From a candidate division TA06 bacterium 32_111 (GTDB taxonomy: Bacteria; Hydrothermota; 32-111), in assembly GCA_001508335.1 (NCBI GenBank), contig LGFX01000001.1:124001-188000 (forward strand): DNA of 64,000 bases, given 5' to 3'. The notes beneath the pieces are model-generated. The model worked only from the letters and a program-made list of their open reading frames with translations, ran no database searches and was not told the DNA's origin. Positions 1-9,696 of the stretch are shown here, one piece after another (the stretch's first letter is position 1; each line of letters starts with the position of its first letter). A program made the position numbers and the translations under genes.

Positions 1-9
1 ATAGTTGCT

Positions 10-2088
10 TTGGAAACAGATGATGTTTTTAGTAAAGAAACGATTGAAAGAGTTAATCAGTTAACTAATGAATTTAAACTTGTGGACGGCGTTTCCTATG
101 TAACAAGTTTGACCAATATTCTTGATATTAAAAAAGGTGAAGACGGAATAGAAATTGGAAAGCTTATAGATGAATACAACCTTCCTCAGACAGATGAGGA
201 ACTTAAAAAACTTAAAAGTTATACACTTTCAAAAGATATATATCGTGGCCGCCTCGTTTCTCCAGATTCTAAGGTAACACTTATTATCTGCAGATTAAGA
301 GAAGATGTTAATAAGATAGAAGTTGCAAGACAGTTAAAAGAAATCGTTAAAAAGATGAATTTAAAAGCAAAAGTCCATTACAGCGGTCTTCCGTTTCAGT
401 TCTTGGATCTCACTGAAATTATTCTTAACGATTTAAAATTCTTAGTCCCTATTGTTTCTCTCTTAATCATCATTTCTTTATTTTTTAGTTTTCGTAGTTT
501 AAGAGGCGTTCTTCTTCCGATGGTTTCTGTTTTAATCAGCACTATCTGGACATTGGGAATTATGAGTATTTTGAGAGTTCCACTGACAGTTATTTCTGAC
601 ATTATTCCGGTAATCCTTGTTGCTGTTGGTACTGCTTATAGCATACATGTGGTTAGTAAATTTGATGAGGAGTTATCCTCAGGCGAAGATAAGATAAAAA
701 GAGCCCAGAGTGCCCTGAATGAAGTTGGTGTCCCGGTGATACTTGCTGGTGTAACAACTATTGCTGGATTTATTTCTTTTGTCTTTGGTTCTTATTTAAC
801 CGCTATAAGTCAATTCGGTATTTTTTCAAGTCTAGGTATTCTTTTTGCATTGATTATTTCTCTCACCTTTACTCCTTCTGTATTATCGTTATCCTCACCC
901 AAAAGAAAGATGATTACTCTTTCAGAAAATTTTAGTAAGAAAAACGGTGTTGCCAGATTTATGGATAAAATTGGTGAATGGGTCTTAACCAATGAGAAAG
1001 CGGTTATTGTTTGTGCAACAATTGTTGTTGTTTTATGCTTCATCGGCATACCGAAAATAGAGCGAAGAGTTGATATGTTGGATTACTTCAGGCCAAAAAA
1101 TCCAATTAGAATAACAGAAGAGATGATGCAGAAAAAATTTGGTGGCTCTGTTCCTGTGCAAATTCTGGTAAAGGGTGATATTCAGGACCCAAGTGTTCTA
1201 AAACAGATGAAAAAGATAGAAGATTTTTTAAAAACCCAGGATAATGTTCACAACCCGCAATCAGTAGCTGACCTTATTGAAGAAATGAACGATGTTATGG
1301 ATGAAGGTAGGATGATACCAGATAGTAGAGATAAAGTGAGCAATCTCTGGTTTCTTTTAGAAGGTGAAGATATTATGAGCCAATTGGTTAACCCAGAAAA
1401 AACAGAAGCAGTTATCCAGGCAACCTTAGGAAGTGTGGATACCAAACGAGGACGAAAATTGATTAAGAGTATTGATGACTACATTAAAAAAATAAATGAT
1501 CCATCTGTAACTTTTATACAGGCAGGAATTCCAATGATTTATCGGAATTTAGACGATAGTATTATCAATAGTCAGATTCGGAGTTTAATAATTGCGTTGA
1601 TATTAGTATTTATCTCTCTTGTTTTCTTAAGCCATTCTATCACTGGCGGGTTGATTGGCCTTACTCCTATTGTTTTTACACTCATGGTAATTTTTGGTTT
1701 TATGGGTTTTGCTAAAATTCCTCTTGATATTGCCACTGTGCTTGTAGGAAGTATCTCTATTGGTATTGGAATTGACTATTCAATCCATTGTGTCAGTCGT
1801 TTTAGGAAAGAATTTGAAAAAAGTTCATCTGAACTTGAGGCATTGGATAAAACATTAGAAACAACTGGCAAGGCAATTTTAATAAATGTATTGACTGTGA
1901 CAATGGGATTTTTAGTGCTTGTTCTGGCTGAATTAGTTCCTTTGCGACGATTTGGTATTCTGGTTGCCATCACTATGGTTAGTTCAGGAATAGGTGCTAT
2001 AACATTACTGCCAGCGATAATACTTTTTAGTAAAGCCGGTTTTATCGGCGATTTCTCAAGATTTATAAATGGTGCGAAAAATGTCTGA
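10..2088 (+). CDS. RND/MMPL-superfamily exporter (5' end likely beyond window)
   Basis: Two repeated multi-TM modules, each with a large periplasmic loop and GxxxxYxIHxVSRF-like motifs (VAVGTAYSIHVVSKF, GIGIDYSIHCVSRF). Confidence 0.85.
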   Translation: METDDVFSKETIERVNQLTNEFKLVDGVSYVTSLTNILDIKKGEDGIEIGKLIDEYNLPQTDEELKKLKSYTLSKDIYRGRLVSPDSKVTLIICRLREDVNKIEVARQLKEIVKKMNLKAKVHYSGLPFQFLDLTEIILNDLKFLVPIVSLLIIISLFFSFRSLRGVLLPMVSVLISTIWTLGIMSILRVPLTVISDIIPVILVAVGTAYSIHVVSKFDEELSSGEDKIKRAQSALNEVGVPVILAGVTTIAGFISFVFGSYLTAISQFGIFSSLGILFALIISLTFTPSVLSLSSPKRKMITLSENFSKKNGVARFMDKIGEWVLTNEKAVIVCATIVVVLCFIGIPKIERRVDMLDYFRPKNPIRITEEMMQKKFGGSVPVQILVKGDIQDPSVLKQMKKIEDFLKTQDNVHNPQSVADLIEEMNDVMDEGRMIPDSRDKVSNLWFLLEGEDIMSQLVNPEKTEAVIQATLGSVDTKRGRKLIKSIDDYIKKINDPSVTFIQAGIPMIYRNLDDSIINSQIRSLIIALILVFISLVFLSHSITGGLIGLTPIVFTLMVIFGFMGFAKIPLDIATVLVGSISIGIGIDYSIHCVSRFRKEFEKSSSELEALDKTLETTGKAILINVLTVTMGFLVLVLAELVPLRRFGILVAITMVSSGIGAITLLPAIILFSKAGFIGDFSRFINGAKNV

Positions 2089-2181
2089 TAAAGGAATTGA
2101 AAGGAGGCGATTGACAGATGAAATGAAGAACCTAAAACAAATTGTATTCGCAAAAATCAAAAACAAAAAGGAGGCACTAAA

Positions 2182-2934
2182 ATGAAGAAAAATATTCCAT
2201 TCTTTATGATTGTGGGGCTATTGCTTCTGGCTAATATCAAAGTCCTAGCACAGGAAAAAATTTTTAATGCCAATGAAATTCTTTCAAAAGTTGATGATGT
2301 TGTCAATGCACCTAAGGACCAAACTATAAAGTTAAAACTTATTCTTATTGACAAAGAAGGTAAAGAAGAAGTGCGTGAGTTGATTATGTTTCAGAAAGGA
2401 AGTGAAAAGAGGGTTGTAAAATTTATCTCTCCAGCATCTCAAAAAGGAATCGCTTTCCTTTCTCTTCCCGATGACATTATGTATCTCTATCTACCAGCTT
2501 TCAAAAAGACAAGACGGATTGCATCTCATATAAAAAATACCAAATTCGCCGGAACTGATTTTACCTACGAAGATATGGAGGCAAAGAAATATTCAGAAAA
2601 ATACATCCCTGAATTACTAAAAAAAGATGAGAGTCATTATATTCTACAACTTAAACCTAAGGATGGAGTAAAAACAGATTATTCAAAACTGATTGTATGG
2701 GTAAGAGCGGATAACTTTTATCCAACAAGAATAGAATTTTATGATAAAAGCAATAATCTTTATAAGGTAATGACTAGAGAAAAGATTGAGAAGGTTGGAG
2801 GATACTGGATATCTAAAGAATCTGAGATGGAAGATTTAAAAGCAAAACATAAAACAAAAATGATTGTAGTAGATATAAAGTTTGATTCAAACCTATCAGA
2901 TGAAATCTTTACAGAACGTTATTTAAGTAGATAG
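2182..2934 (+). CDS. Outer-membrane lipoprotein-sorting (LolA-like) protein
   Basis: Signal peptide; LolA-like core 'KRVVKFISPASQKGIAFLS...YLYLPAFKKTRRIASHIKNTKFAGTDFTYEDME'; SD aaggagg. Confidence 0.8.
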   Translation: MKKNIPFFMIVGLLLLANIKVLAQEKIFNANEILSKVDDVVNAPKDQTIKLKLILIDKEGKEEVRELIMFQKGSEKRVVKFISPASQKGIAFLSLPDDIMYLYLPAFKKTRRIASHIKNTKFAGTDFTYEDMEAKKYSEKYIPELLKKDESHYILQLKPKDGVKTDYSKLIVWVRADNFYPTRIEFYDKSNNLYKVMTREKIEKVGGYWISKESEMEDLKAKHKTKMIVVDIKFDSNLSDEIFTERYLSR

Positions 2935-2951
2935 AACTGGAGGACGTTAAA

Positions 2952-4385
2952 ATGAACAGAAGGAACGCGGTTTACTTCATCACTAAACAGACTTTGCGTC
3001 TGCTTAGTTTGGATGCAATTTCAAAGATTGCTTTGCCACCTATAGAGAAGGTAGCGTGCAAACCCCTAGTTGATCAAGGGTGCCCAATAAAGGGAGGGCC
3101 AAGACGCGAACGGGAAGATAAGTTTTTCATTTCAGCTAATTTGATATATGCCGCCCTGAAGGCATTTAAACGCGGGTCCCCTGCTGTGCGAGACAGGTTA
3201 CTCAATCTATTTCTAAAGGAGTTTTTAAGATTTGGTGACACGAAAAACACATGCCAAATGTTTCGTGACAAATATGGTGTAGAACCACCTGGTTTTTTGA
3301 CTCTTTCGCCTGAAGGTAGATGCAATTTACACTGTAAAGATTGCTATGCCGCAAGTTTACCGAAAGACTTGCCACATCTAACAGCCGCAACCGTTGAACA
3401 GATACTTCAGGAGAAATATGAGAAATGGGGAAGTTGGTTTACTGTTATTTCCGGTGGAGAACCGTTCATGTGGCATGATGACAGTATGGACATCATCGAA
3501 ATCGCAAAACGCCACCAAGAACAATATTTTCTTGTTTACACAAATGGCACATTCATTAATAAAAAGACGGCAGAACGATTAGCTGAAGTTGGCAATATAA
3601 CACCGGCCGTCTCAGTAGAAGGTTTTGAGAAAGAGACAGACGAGCGCCGTGGCAAGGGTACATTCAGACGCATCTTAGATGCTTTTAAATATATGCGGAA
3701 TGCAGGTGTCCCCTTTGGTATTTCCGTAACTGCCAATGTTAAAAATGCACATCTTTTGGTTTCAGAAGAGATGGTTAAGTTCTATTTTGACGAACAAGGA
3801 GCACTCTATGAGTGGATATTCCAGTATATGCCAATTGGTCGAGGAGTAGATGTTTCATTGCAGGTTTCTCCTCTTCAGCGGCAACAGTTGTGGCAGCGAG
3901 AGCAGGAACTAGTTCGAAAAGAGCGTCGGTTTATAGCCGATTTTTGGAATGGTGGAACCTTCTCTTCTGGCTGTATTTCAGCCGGCCGTCCCGGTGGATA
4001 CCTCTACATTGATTGGAATGGCAATATCTATCCATGTGTGTTTATTCCTTACTGGAAAGACAACATCAATGAACTCTATGCTCAGGGAAAAACAATGACC
4101 GATGCACTATTTTCTGACCTATTCAAAGGTATACGTGATTGGCAGAGATCATATAACTACATGCGGGAACCGCATTGTCGTGGTAATGAAATCGTACCTT
4201 GCTTCATCCGTGACCACTATGAGGTGGCGCATGATTTATTCTTAAAAACTAATGCTAAACCCGGATACCCATCGGCTGGAGATGCCCTTCGCGACCCAGA
4301 ATACTTCAATGCAATGATTCAATATGATAAGAAGGTTGCCGAACTTCTCGATCCAATATGGGAAAAACTTTACCGGGAGTATTAG
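2952..4385 (+). CDS. Radical SAM protein with SPASM-like C-terminus
   Basis: CxxxCxxC motif in 'GRCNLHCKDCYA'; C-terminal Cys-rich 'SAGRPGGYLYIDWNGNIYPCVFIPYW...HCRGNEIVPCF'. Confidence 0.88.
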   Translation: MNRRNAVYFITKQTLRLLSLDAISKIALPPIEKVACKPLVDQGCPIKGGPRREREDKFFISANLIYAALKAFKRGSPAVRDRLLNLFLKEFLRFGDTKNTCQMFRDKYGVEPPGFLTLSPEGRCNLHCKDCYAASLPKDLPHLTAATVEQILQEKYEKWGSWFTVISGGEPFMWHDDSMDIIEIAKRHQEQYFLVYTNGTFINKKTAERLAEVGNITPAVSVEGFEKETDERRGKGTFRRILDAFKYMRNAGVPFGISVTANVKNAHLLVSEEMVKFYFDEQGALYEWIFQYMPIGRGVDVSLQVSPLQRQQLWQREQELVRKERRFIADFWNGGTFSSGCISAGRPGGYLYIDWNGNIYPCVFIPYWKDNINELYAQGKTMTDALFSDLFKGIRDWQRSYNYMREPHCRGNEIVPCFIRDHYEVAHDLFLKTNAKPGYPSAGDALRDPEYFNAMIQYDKKVAELLDPIWEKLYREY

Positions 4386-4415
4386 GATTTATACAATTGA
4401 AACCTAAGACTGGAG

Positions 4416-5792
4416 GTGGTTAAAATGACTCATCGTGTATTTTTATTAACAGTAATTGGGTTGTTATTACTTAACTTTTCTTGTCCGCTTTTGGCACAAG
4501 AGAGCACAGGTTCTGGAGTTACATGGAATGGTTATCTACAAACCGATAATCGTTTACAATTAAAAAGTGATAACGATTTTTCCTTGCAGGAATACCGGTT
4601 GGATTTGAAAACAGAGGCAAACCCAACAGAAAAAGCTCATTTTTACAGTGAAGTCTGGTTAAGATCATTAGGTTTTCCAACGGTGCAAAACAGTGCCGAT
4701 TTAGTGGATAAGAATAAAATTTCTCCTTTGAGTTTAGATTTTCGGGAAGCGTATGTTGACCTCTATGGATTTCTTTTTAATAATCTTGATATTCGTATTG
4801 GAAGACAGCGTATTGCCTGGGGAACAGCGGATAAACTAAATCCAACTGATAACCTTAATCCAGATGACCTTGAAGACATCTGGGATTTTGGAAGGCATTT
4901 AGGGTCTAATGCGTTGAAAGCTTCTTATTATCTCGGGAACTGTGCATTTGAAGTTGTTTATATTCCAATGTTTACACCTGCTGTTTTACCTCAAGGAGAT
5001 TGGGCCTCTGTATTGTCATCTTCTATGGAATTACCTGCAGGACTGACTTTAAGAAATTTAACTGATACCATTATTATGCCGAAGAATAATTTTGAAGAGA
5101 ATTCTATAATTGGTGGAAAAATTTCAAATAATTTTTTTGGTTATGATTTTTCTTTAAGTTATGTTTATGGTAGAGATGATTTGCCTTTGACAAGAAAAGT
5201 GACATTTACTCCTACATCTACGCCTGGCGAGGTAGACATAACAAGCGAACTTATTTATCCACGGATGCATATAGCAGGGATAGATATGGCAGGTGATATA
5301 GCTGGTGTTGGAGTGTGGGCAGAAGCAGCAGTATTTTTCCCAGAAGAAGTCAAGATGGTAACAGATTTATCTGCCTTAGGAATGGGAATACAAGAATCAA
5401 TTGCTTTGGATGATAAACCTTATGTTAAATATGTTCTTGGAGCTGATTATACATTCAAAAATGGTATTTACATCAATGGTCAGTACCTACATGGTTTTGT
5501 CCACGAAAGGGGTAAGGATAATTTAGAAGATTATTTTATGTTTGGTTTGGAAAAGAAATTTTTCAATGATAAACTTAAGATTATACCAATTGTTGGCGGA
5601 ATAGAAATAAAAGATTTTAAAGATATTGAAAATAACTATGCGTTTATTTTATCTCCTGAGATTGCCTATTTTCCTGTTGACAACGCTGAACTTACCTTAG
5701 GTATCCGGCTGATTGATGGAAAAGATACAACTATTTTTGGTAGATTAAAGGATAAAGACGAGTTATATTTCAAAGTTAAGTATTCTTTTTAA
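4416..5792 (+). CDS. DUF1302-like outer-membrane beta-barrel protein
   Basis: Signal peptide; 'WNGYLQTDNRL', 'DLYGFLFNNLDIRIGRQRIAWGTADKLNPTDNLNPDDL' typical of the DUF1302/porin-like family; ends in an aromatic residue (KYSF). Confidence 0.75.
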   Translation: MVKMTHRVFLLTVIGLLLLNFSCPLLAQESTGSGVTWNGYLQTDNRLQLKSDNDFSLQEYRLDLKTEANPTEKAHFYSEVWLRSLGFPTVQNSADLVDKNKISPLSLDFREAYVDLYGFLFNNLDIRIGRQRIAWGTADKLNPTDNLNPDDLEDIWDFGRHLGSNALKASYYLGNCAFEVVYIPMFTPAVLPQGDWASVLSSSMELPAGLTLRNLTDTIIMPKNNFEENSIIGGKISNNFFGYDFSLSYVYGRDDLPLTRKVTFTPTSTPGEVDITSELIYPRMHIAGIDMAGDIAGVGVWAEAAVFFPEEVKMVTDLSALGMGIQESIALDDKPYVKYVLGADYTFKNGIYINGQYLHGFVHERGKDNLEDYFMFGLEKKFFNDKLKIIPIVGGIEIKDFKDIENNYAFILSPEIAYFPVDNAELTLGIRLIDGKDTTIFGRLKDKDELYFKVKYSF

Positions 5793-5932
5793 CTTTTTAT
5801 GATAAGAGCAGTTTTTTAAAAACTCACATTTTTTTCGCTTCGCCTTTTTTCAAAGATTTTTATTTTAGCTGGGGACAATTTTAATTATCAAAAAGATTTT
5901 TAGAAAAAATGTTTAGGAAATTTTTCTGTTTT

Positions 5933-5950
5933 GCTCGCCGTCAGGCGAGC
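5933..5950. repeat. Perfect 7-bp GC-rich inverted repeat GCTCGCC-GTCA-GGCGAGC
   Basis: Direct reading; followed by a second hairpin GCGGG-ATTGCTG-CCCGC at 5962-5978. Confidence 0.7.
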
Positions 5951-6021
5951 GGAAACGCGGGGCGGGATTGCTGCCCGCAGGGCGACAATTAAAAATCAGC
6001 ATCAGGATTTTGTTCAAAATA

Positions 6022-6046
6022 GGTTCGAATCCCGGCCTCTCCGCCA
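6022..6046 (+). pseudogene. 3' fragment of a tRNA (T-loop, 3' acceptor strand and CCA), tRNA-Ser-like
   Basis: GGTTCGAATCCCGGCCTCTCCGCCA; only 2 nt of the 5' T-stem remain and there is no tRNA body upstream. Confidence 0.75.
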
Positions 6047-6360
6047 TAAATAGAATTTTCTTTATTTCAAATCATCTAAGTTTTTCTATAAATTAACTCT
6101 TTGTTATAAAATTAATACTTGTTCCCACAATAATAATTTTTAAATCGATTAAACCAATAAGAGTTAATCTTTTTTGTAACTTTAGTTGTTATTTTAAAAT
6201 ATCTCCTTTTGAATTATAAGATTTGTTCTTTTCTAATTTTTTTTCTCTATAATTTAAAGTGATACCATTTGTCCCAATTAATAAAAAAACTTTCTTTTTC
6301 AGTTAAACTAATAGGATGAAGTGATAGAAATGTTTTATAAACAATAGAATTATATACATA

Positions 6361-6388
6361 TTGACAAATTAAAGGAAATATTTATAAT
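6361..6388 (+). promoter_or_regulatory. Sigma70-type promoter
   Basis: TTGACA - 16 nt - TATAAT directly upstream of the ORF at 6410. Confidence 0.7.
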
Positions 6389-6409
6389 AAAAAAATTAGA
6401 GGAGGTTGT

Positions 6410-6775
6410 ATGTTAAAAAAAATTTTTTGTTCAATCATGATATTTATATTCATTTTTACTATAACTTTTTCACAAGAGCTAACTAATAAAAAAGAAACTC
6501 TTGACAGTTCTAATAATAAAAAAATTAAAACTCAAATCACTACTGTAGTAAAAAAAGCTCTTTTAGAATCTAAAAAAGATGCTGATAAAAATGAGAGTGC
6601 TTTTAAATGGATATTTATTAGTTCTATGATATCTTGTTTACTTGGAACAGGTAGTTCACTTTTATTGAACATATTATTTTATCCTGTATCTTGTATATCA
6701 TTAACTGAGGGAGTTGGGGCATTTTGTCTGTTAACTACTATTGGAAGTACTTTAATTCCAAGCAACACTTTATAG
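6410..6775 (+). CDS. Small secreted/membrane hypothetical protein
   Basis: SD gaggagg, signal peptide, central TM segment. Confidence 0.6.
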   Translation: MLKKIFCSIMIFIFIFTITFSQELTNKKETLDSSNNKKIKTQITTVVKKALLESKKDADKNESAFKWIFISSMISCLLGTGSSLLLNILFYPVSCISLTEGVGAFCLLTTIGSTLIPSNTL

Positions 6776-6854
6776 GAGGAACAATAAGTTATATAGCAAC
6801 TTTTGTATTTGTAGTTTTATTAGGACTTTCATTGTTGAGTTTGTATTCGCAATA

Positions 6855-7382
6855 TTGATGGGAGAAAATATAATAATGAAAAAGTTATTTTATTTTTTAT
6901 TTTTATTTTCAATTTTCATATACACTTTTTCTAATGAATTAATTATTCGTCTTGAAGACCCCTACAATCCTTGTGTTATTTTTGTGAATGGAGGTTCTAT
7001 TGGACTTACAAAAGATTCTACTGTATTAAAAAATTTAGATCAAGGCACATATAAAATTAGTATGTTTTCTGAATTAGCCTTTGACAAATCGAAAACTGAA
7101 AAAGATTATGCTATATATGGTTTAGATTTAAATGAAAATGAAAGAAATTTAAAAAAGATGTACTCTGAAAATTATCAAAAGATTTTAAATATGGGAACTG
7201 AAACTGTTTTTTTAACAAAAGATGGAACTCGAACAGTTTTTATAAGAAATAAAACTGTTAATAACATGCTTAAAACAAGAGATTATACTGCTTTAATTTG
7301 TTTAAGTGGAACATGCTTAGGACTTACTGGTTTGTTTGTTTTAATAGGATTTTTTTACATTTTAAGTCTATTTAACATTTAA
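6855..7382 (+). CDS. Hypothetical protein with signal peptide and C-terminal TM helix
   Basis: ORF with signal peptide (start may be M8, 6876), C-terminal hydrophobic helix. Confidence 0.6.
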   Translation: MMGENIIMKKLFYFLFLFSIFIYTFSNELIIRLEDPYNPCVIFVNGGSIGLTKDSTVLKNLDQGTYKISMFSELAFDKSKTEKDYAIYGLDLNENERNLKKMYSENYQKILNMGTETVFLTKDGTRTVFIRNKTVNNMLKTRDYTALICLSGTCLGLTGLFVLIGFFYILSLFNI

Positions 7383-7487
7383 ATAGGTTATACAATTTTT
7401 CAATTTTTCTTATTTCTATATAAGGTATTTTATTATGTTGACTTTTTTGTTTTTATTTTTTAAAATCTTTTATAAAAAGGAGTATTT

Positions 7488-8711
7488 ATGAAGATGAAAG
7501 AGTTGTTAAAAAATAAAGAGGTAAAAAGGGCATACATAATAATACTTCTTTTTGGAATAATAAGTTTGTTTGGGGATATTATATATGAAGGTGCAAGGGG
7601 AGTTAATGGACCATATCTTAAAATATTAGGTTCAAATGCTTTTATTTTAGGTCTTATAATAGGTATAAGTGAATTTGTAGGATACGGTTTAAGGTTCTTT
7701 TCAGGCTATCTTTCAGATAAAACAAAAGCACATTGGATATTTCTTTTTGTAGGTTATTCTTTATTGATTTCAATTCCTTTGCTTTCTCTTACAGGTGTTT
7801 GGCAGTTGGCTGCTCTTTTAATAGTTCTTGAAAGGTTGGGGAAAGGACTTAGGAGCCCTGCAAGGGATACACTTGTATCTTTTGCCACTAAAAAGGTTGG
7901 AACTGGAATAGGTTTTGGAATATCTGAATTCTTTGATCAGATTGGGGCAACCGCTGGTCCTTTGATCTTTTCATTGTTCTTTATTTCAAAAGGTGGTGGA
8001 GAGAGGAGTTTAACCGACTATCAATCAGCCTATAGAATAATGTTTATCCCTTACGTTTTGCTTATAACTGTGATAATTACGGTCTACATTATTTATAAAG
8101 GTAACAAGTTTGAAAGTGAAACAAAGAAAATTGAAAATGAAGGTCTATCAAAATTGTTCTGGATCTACTCTTTATTCACATTTACAACAACATTTGGATT
8201 TGTTAATTTCGCATTGATCGGTTACCATATGAAGGATGTAAAAATAGTTTCAGATAATGTGATACCTCTCTTTTACGCTGTGGCGATGCTTGTTGATGCA
8301 TTTTTTGCTATTATAATAGGTAAAATATATGATAACTTTAAAGAGAACTTTAAAAAGGAGGATGCTGGACTGAACCTTCTTGTAGTTATCCCTATGCTTA
8401 CAACTTTCATAATACCTATGGCTTTCTCAATGAACTATTATCTTATTCTTGTTGCTGTTATTTTGTGGGGAATAGTTATGGCTGCCCATGAAACCATAAT
8501 GAAGGCAGCAATTGCTGATATTACCTCGATAAAAAAGAGGGGAACAGGTTATGGTGTCTTCAATCTAATTTATGGTTTATCCTTTTTCATCGGTAGTAGT
8601 TTTATTGGTTTTTTGTACGATTTTTCAAAAGGTATACTTATAACATTTCTGATATTTTCTCAAATAATTTCAATATATCTATTCTTTCTTTTAAAAAGGA
8701 ATCTTTCTTAA
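7488..8711 (+). CDS. MFS transporter
   Basis: About 12 hydrophobic segments; 'GKGLRSPARDTLVSFAT' MFS loop motif. Confidence 0.85.
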   Translation: MKMKELLKNKEVKRAYIIILLFGIISLFGDIIYEGARGVNGPYLKILGSNAFILGLIIGISEFVGYGLRFFSGYLSDKTKAHWIFLFVGYSLLISIPLLSLTGVWQLAALLIVLERLGKGLRSPARDTLVSFATKKVGTGIGFGISEFFDQIGATAGPLIFSLFFISKGGGERSLTDYQSAYRIMFIPYVLLITVIITVYIIYKGNKFESETKKIENEGLSKLFWIYSLFTFTTTFGFVNFALIGYHMKDVKIVSDNVIPLFYAVAMLVDAFFAIIIGKIYDNFKENFKKEDAGLNLLVVIPMLTTFIIPMAFSMNYYLILVAVILWGIVMAAHETIMKAAIADITSIKKRGTGYGVFNLIYGLSFFIGSSFIGFLYDFSKGILITFLIFSQIISIYLFFLLKRNLS

Positions 8712-8720
8712 ACTTAAATA

Positions 8721-8748
8721 TTGACAGAAAAACTTATTTTAATATAAT
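8721..8748 (+). promoter_or_regulatory. Promoter of tRNA-Ser
   Basis: TTGACA - 16 nt - TATAAT, 10 bp upstream of the tRNA 5' end. Confidence 0.75.
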
Positions 8749-8757
8749 GGAGCAAAC

Positions 8758-8841
8758 GGAGGATTAGTCTAACTGGTAAGGCAGCGGATTTGAAATCCGC
8801 CGGGTGATGAGCCCTTGGGGGTTCGAGTCCCTCATCCTCCG
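8758..8841 (+). tRNA. tRNA-Ser(UGA)
   Basis: Acceptor GGAGGAT/ATCCTCC, anticodon arm GCGGA-TTTGAAA-TCCGC (anticodon TGA), long variable arm, T-loop TTCGAGT; CCA not encoded. Confidence 0.95.
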
Positions 8842-8856
8842 TATTAAAAATAACTA

Positions 8857-8884
8857 TTGACAAAAAAAATTTTTAGTGTATCAT
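8857..8884 (+). promoter_or_regulatory. Promoter upstream of RRM gene, implying a ~165-nt leader
   Basis: TTGACA - 16 nt - TATCAT. Confidence 0.55.
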
Positions 8885-9052
8885 TTTTTTAAATGAAAAG
8901 TTTGTTTAGTGAAAAAAGTTCGGAAGTGTTTGATGATTCAAAAAGTTAATAAGGGAAGGGATATTTCCAATTAAAACATATTCTCAGATGAAAACGAAAT
9001 TAGGCGATTTTCCATATATAAAAATCAATGTAAAAAAGAAAAAGGAGAACAA

Positions 9053-9340
9053 ATGAAGATTTATGTAGGTAATCTGTCTTTCTCATTGACAGATGAAGAA
9101 CTCAAAAAAGAATTTGAAGTATTCGGTGAAGTTAATTCTGTAACAATTATCAAAGACAGGGAAACGAACAGATCAAAAGGATTCGGTTTTGTTGAAATGT
9201 CTGACGAAAATGCACAGAAAGCGATCAACGAATTGAATGGAAAAGAGGTAGCAGGAAGAAAATTGGTAGTTAATCAGGCAAAACCCAGAGAGGAAGGATT
9301 TAGAAGACCAAGAGGAAATAGTTTCAGAAGAGGTAGATAA
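9053..9340 (+). CDS. RRM-domain RNA-binding protein
   Basis: RNP2 'KIYVGNLSF' and RNP1 'KGFGFVEM' motifs, Arg/Gly-rich tail. Confidence 0.95.
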   Translation: MKIYVGNLSFSLTDEELKKEFEVFGEVNSVTIIKDRETNRSKGFGFVEMSDENAQKAINELNGKEVAGRKLVVNQAKPREEGFRRPRGNSFRRGR

Positions 9341-9378
9341 AGTAAGGAAAAATCGCCTAATAACTTCTTTTGATTCTA

Positions 9379-9407
9379 TTGACATTTTGGTCTTTAAAAT
9401 ATATAAT
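9379..9407 (+). promoter_or_regulatory. Promoter of small coiled-coil lipoprotein
   Basis: TTGACA - 17 nt - TATAAT. Confidence 0.65.
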
Positions 9408-9426
9408 TTCCTTAAAAGGAGGTTTT

Positions 9427-9690
9427 ATGAAGAAAATTCTATTGAGTATTATTACCGTGTCGATTCTTCTCTTCGTTTTCTCTGGCTGTACAGACACTCA
9501 GATGAAAACTGATGTTCAGAAACTTCAGGAAGATGTTGCAAAACTGCAGGAGACAGTTACAAAACTTCAGACAACTGTTGATTCTTTGAACATGAAGTTG
9601 ATGCCAAAAGAGGAAGTTAAGTCAACAACAGGTGCTCCAACAAACACAACAGATAAGCCAGTTAAACAGGCACCACCAAAAACAAAATAA
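9427..9690 (+). CDS. Lpp-like small coiled-coil lipoprotein
   Basis: SD aaggagg then ATG at 9427 (internal M of the 9370 ORF); lipobox FSGC; heptads 'VQKLQEDVAKLQETVTKLQTTVDSL'. Confidence 0.75.
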   Translation: MKKILLSIITVSILLFVFSGCTDTQMKTDVQKLQEDVAKLQETVTKLQTTVDSLNMKLMPKEEVKSTTGAPTNTTDKPVKQAPPKTK

Positions 9691-9696
9691 GGAGGA

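Noticed and set aside
1776-2153. 125-aa minus-strand ORF
   Set aside because: Antisense to the RND exporter, no SD or recognisable family
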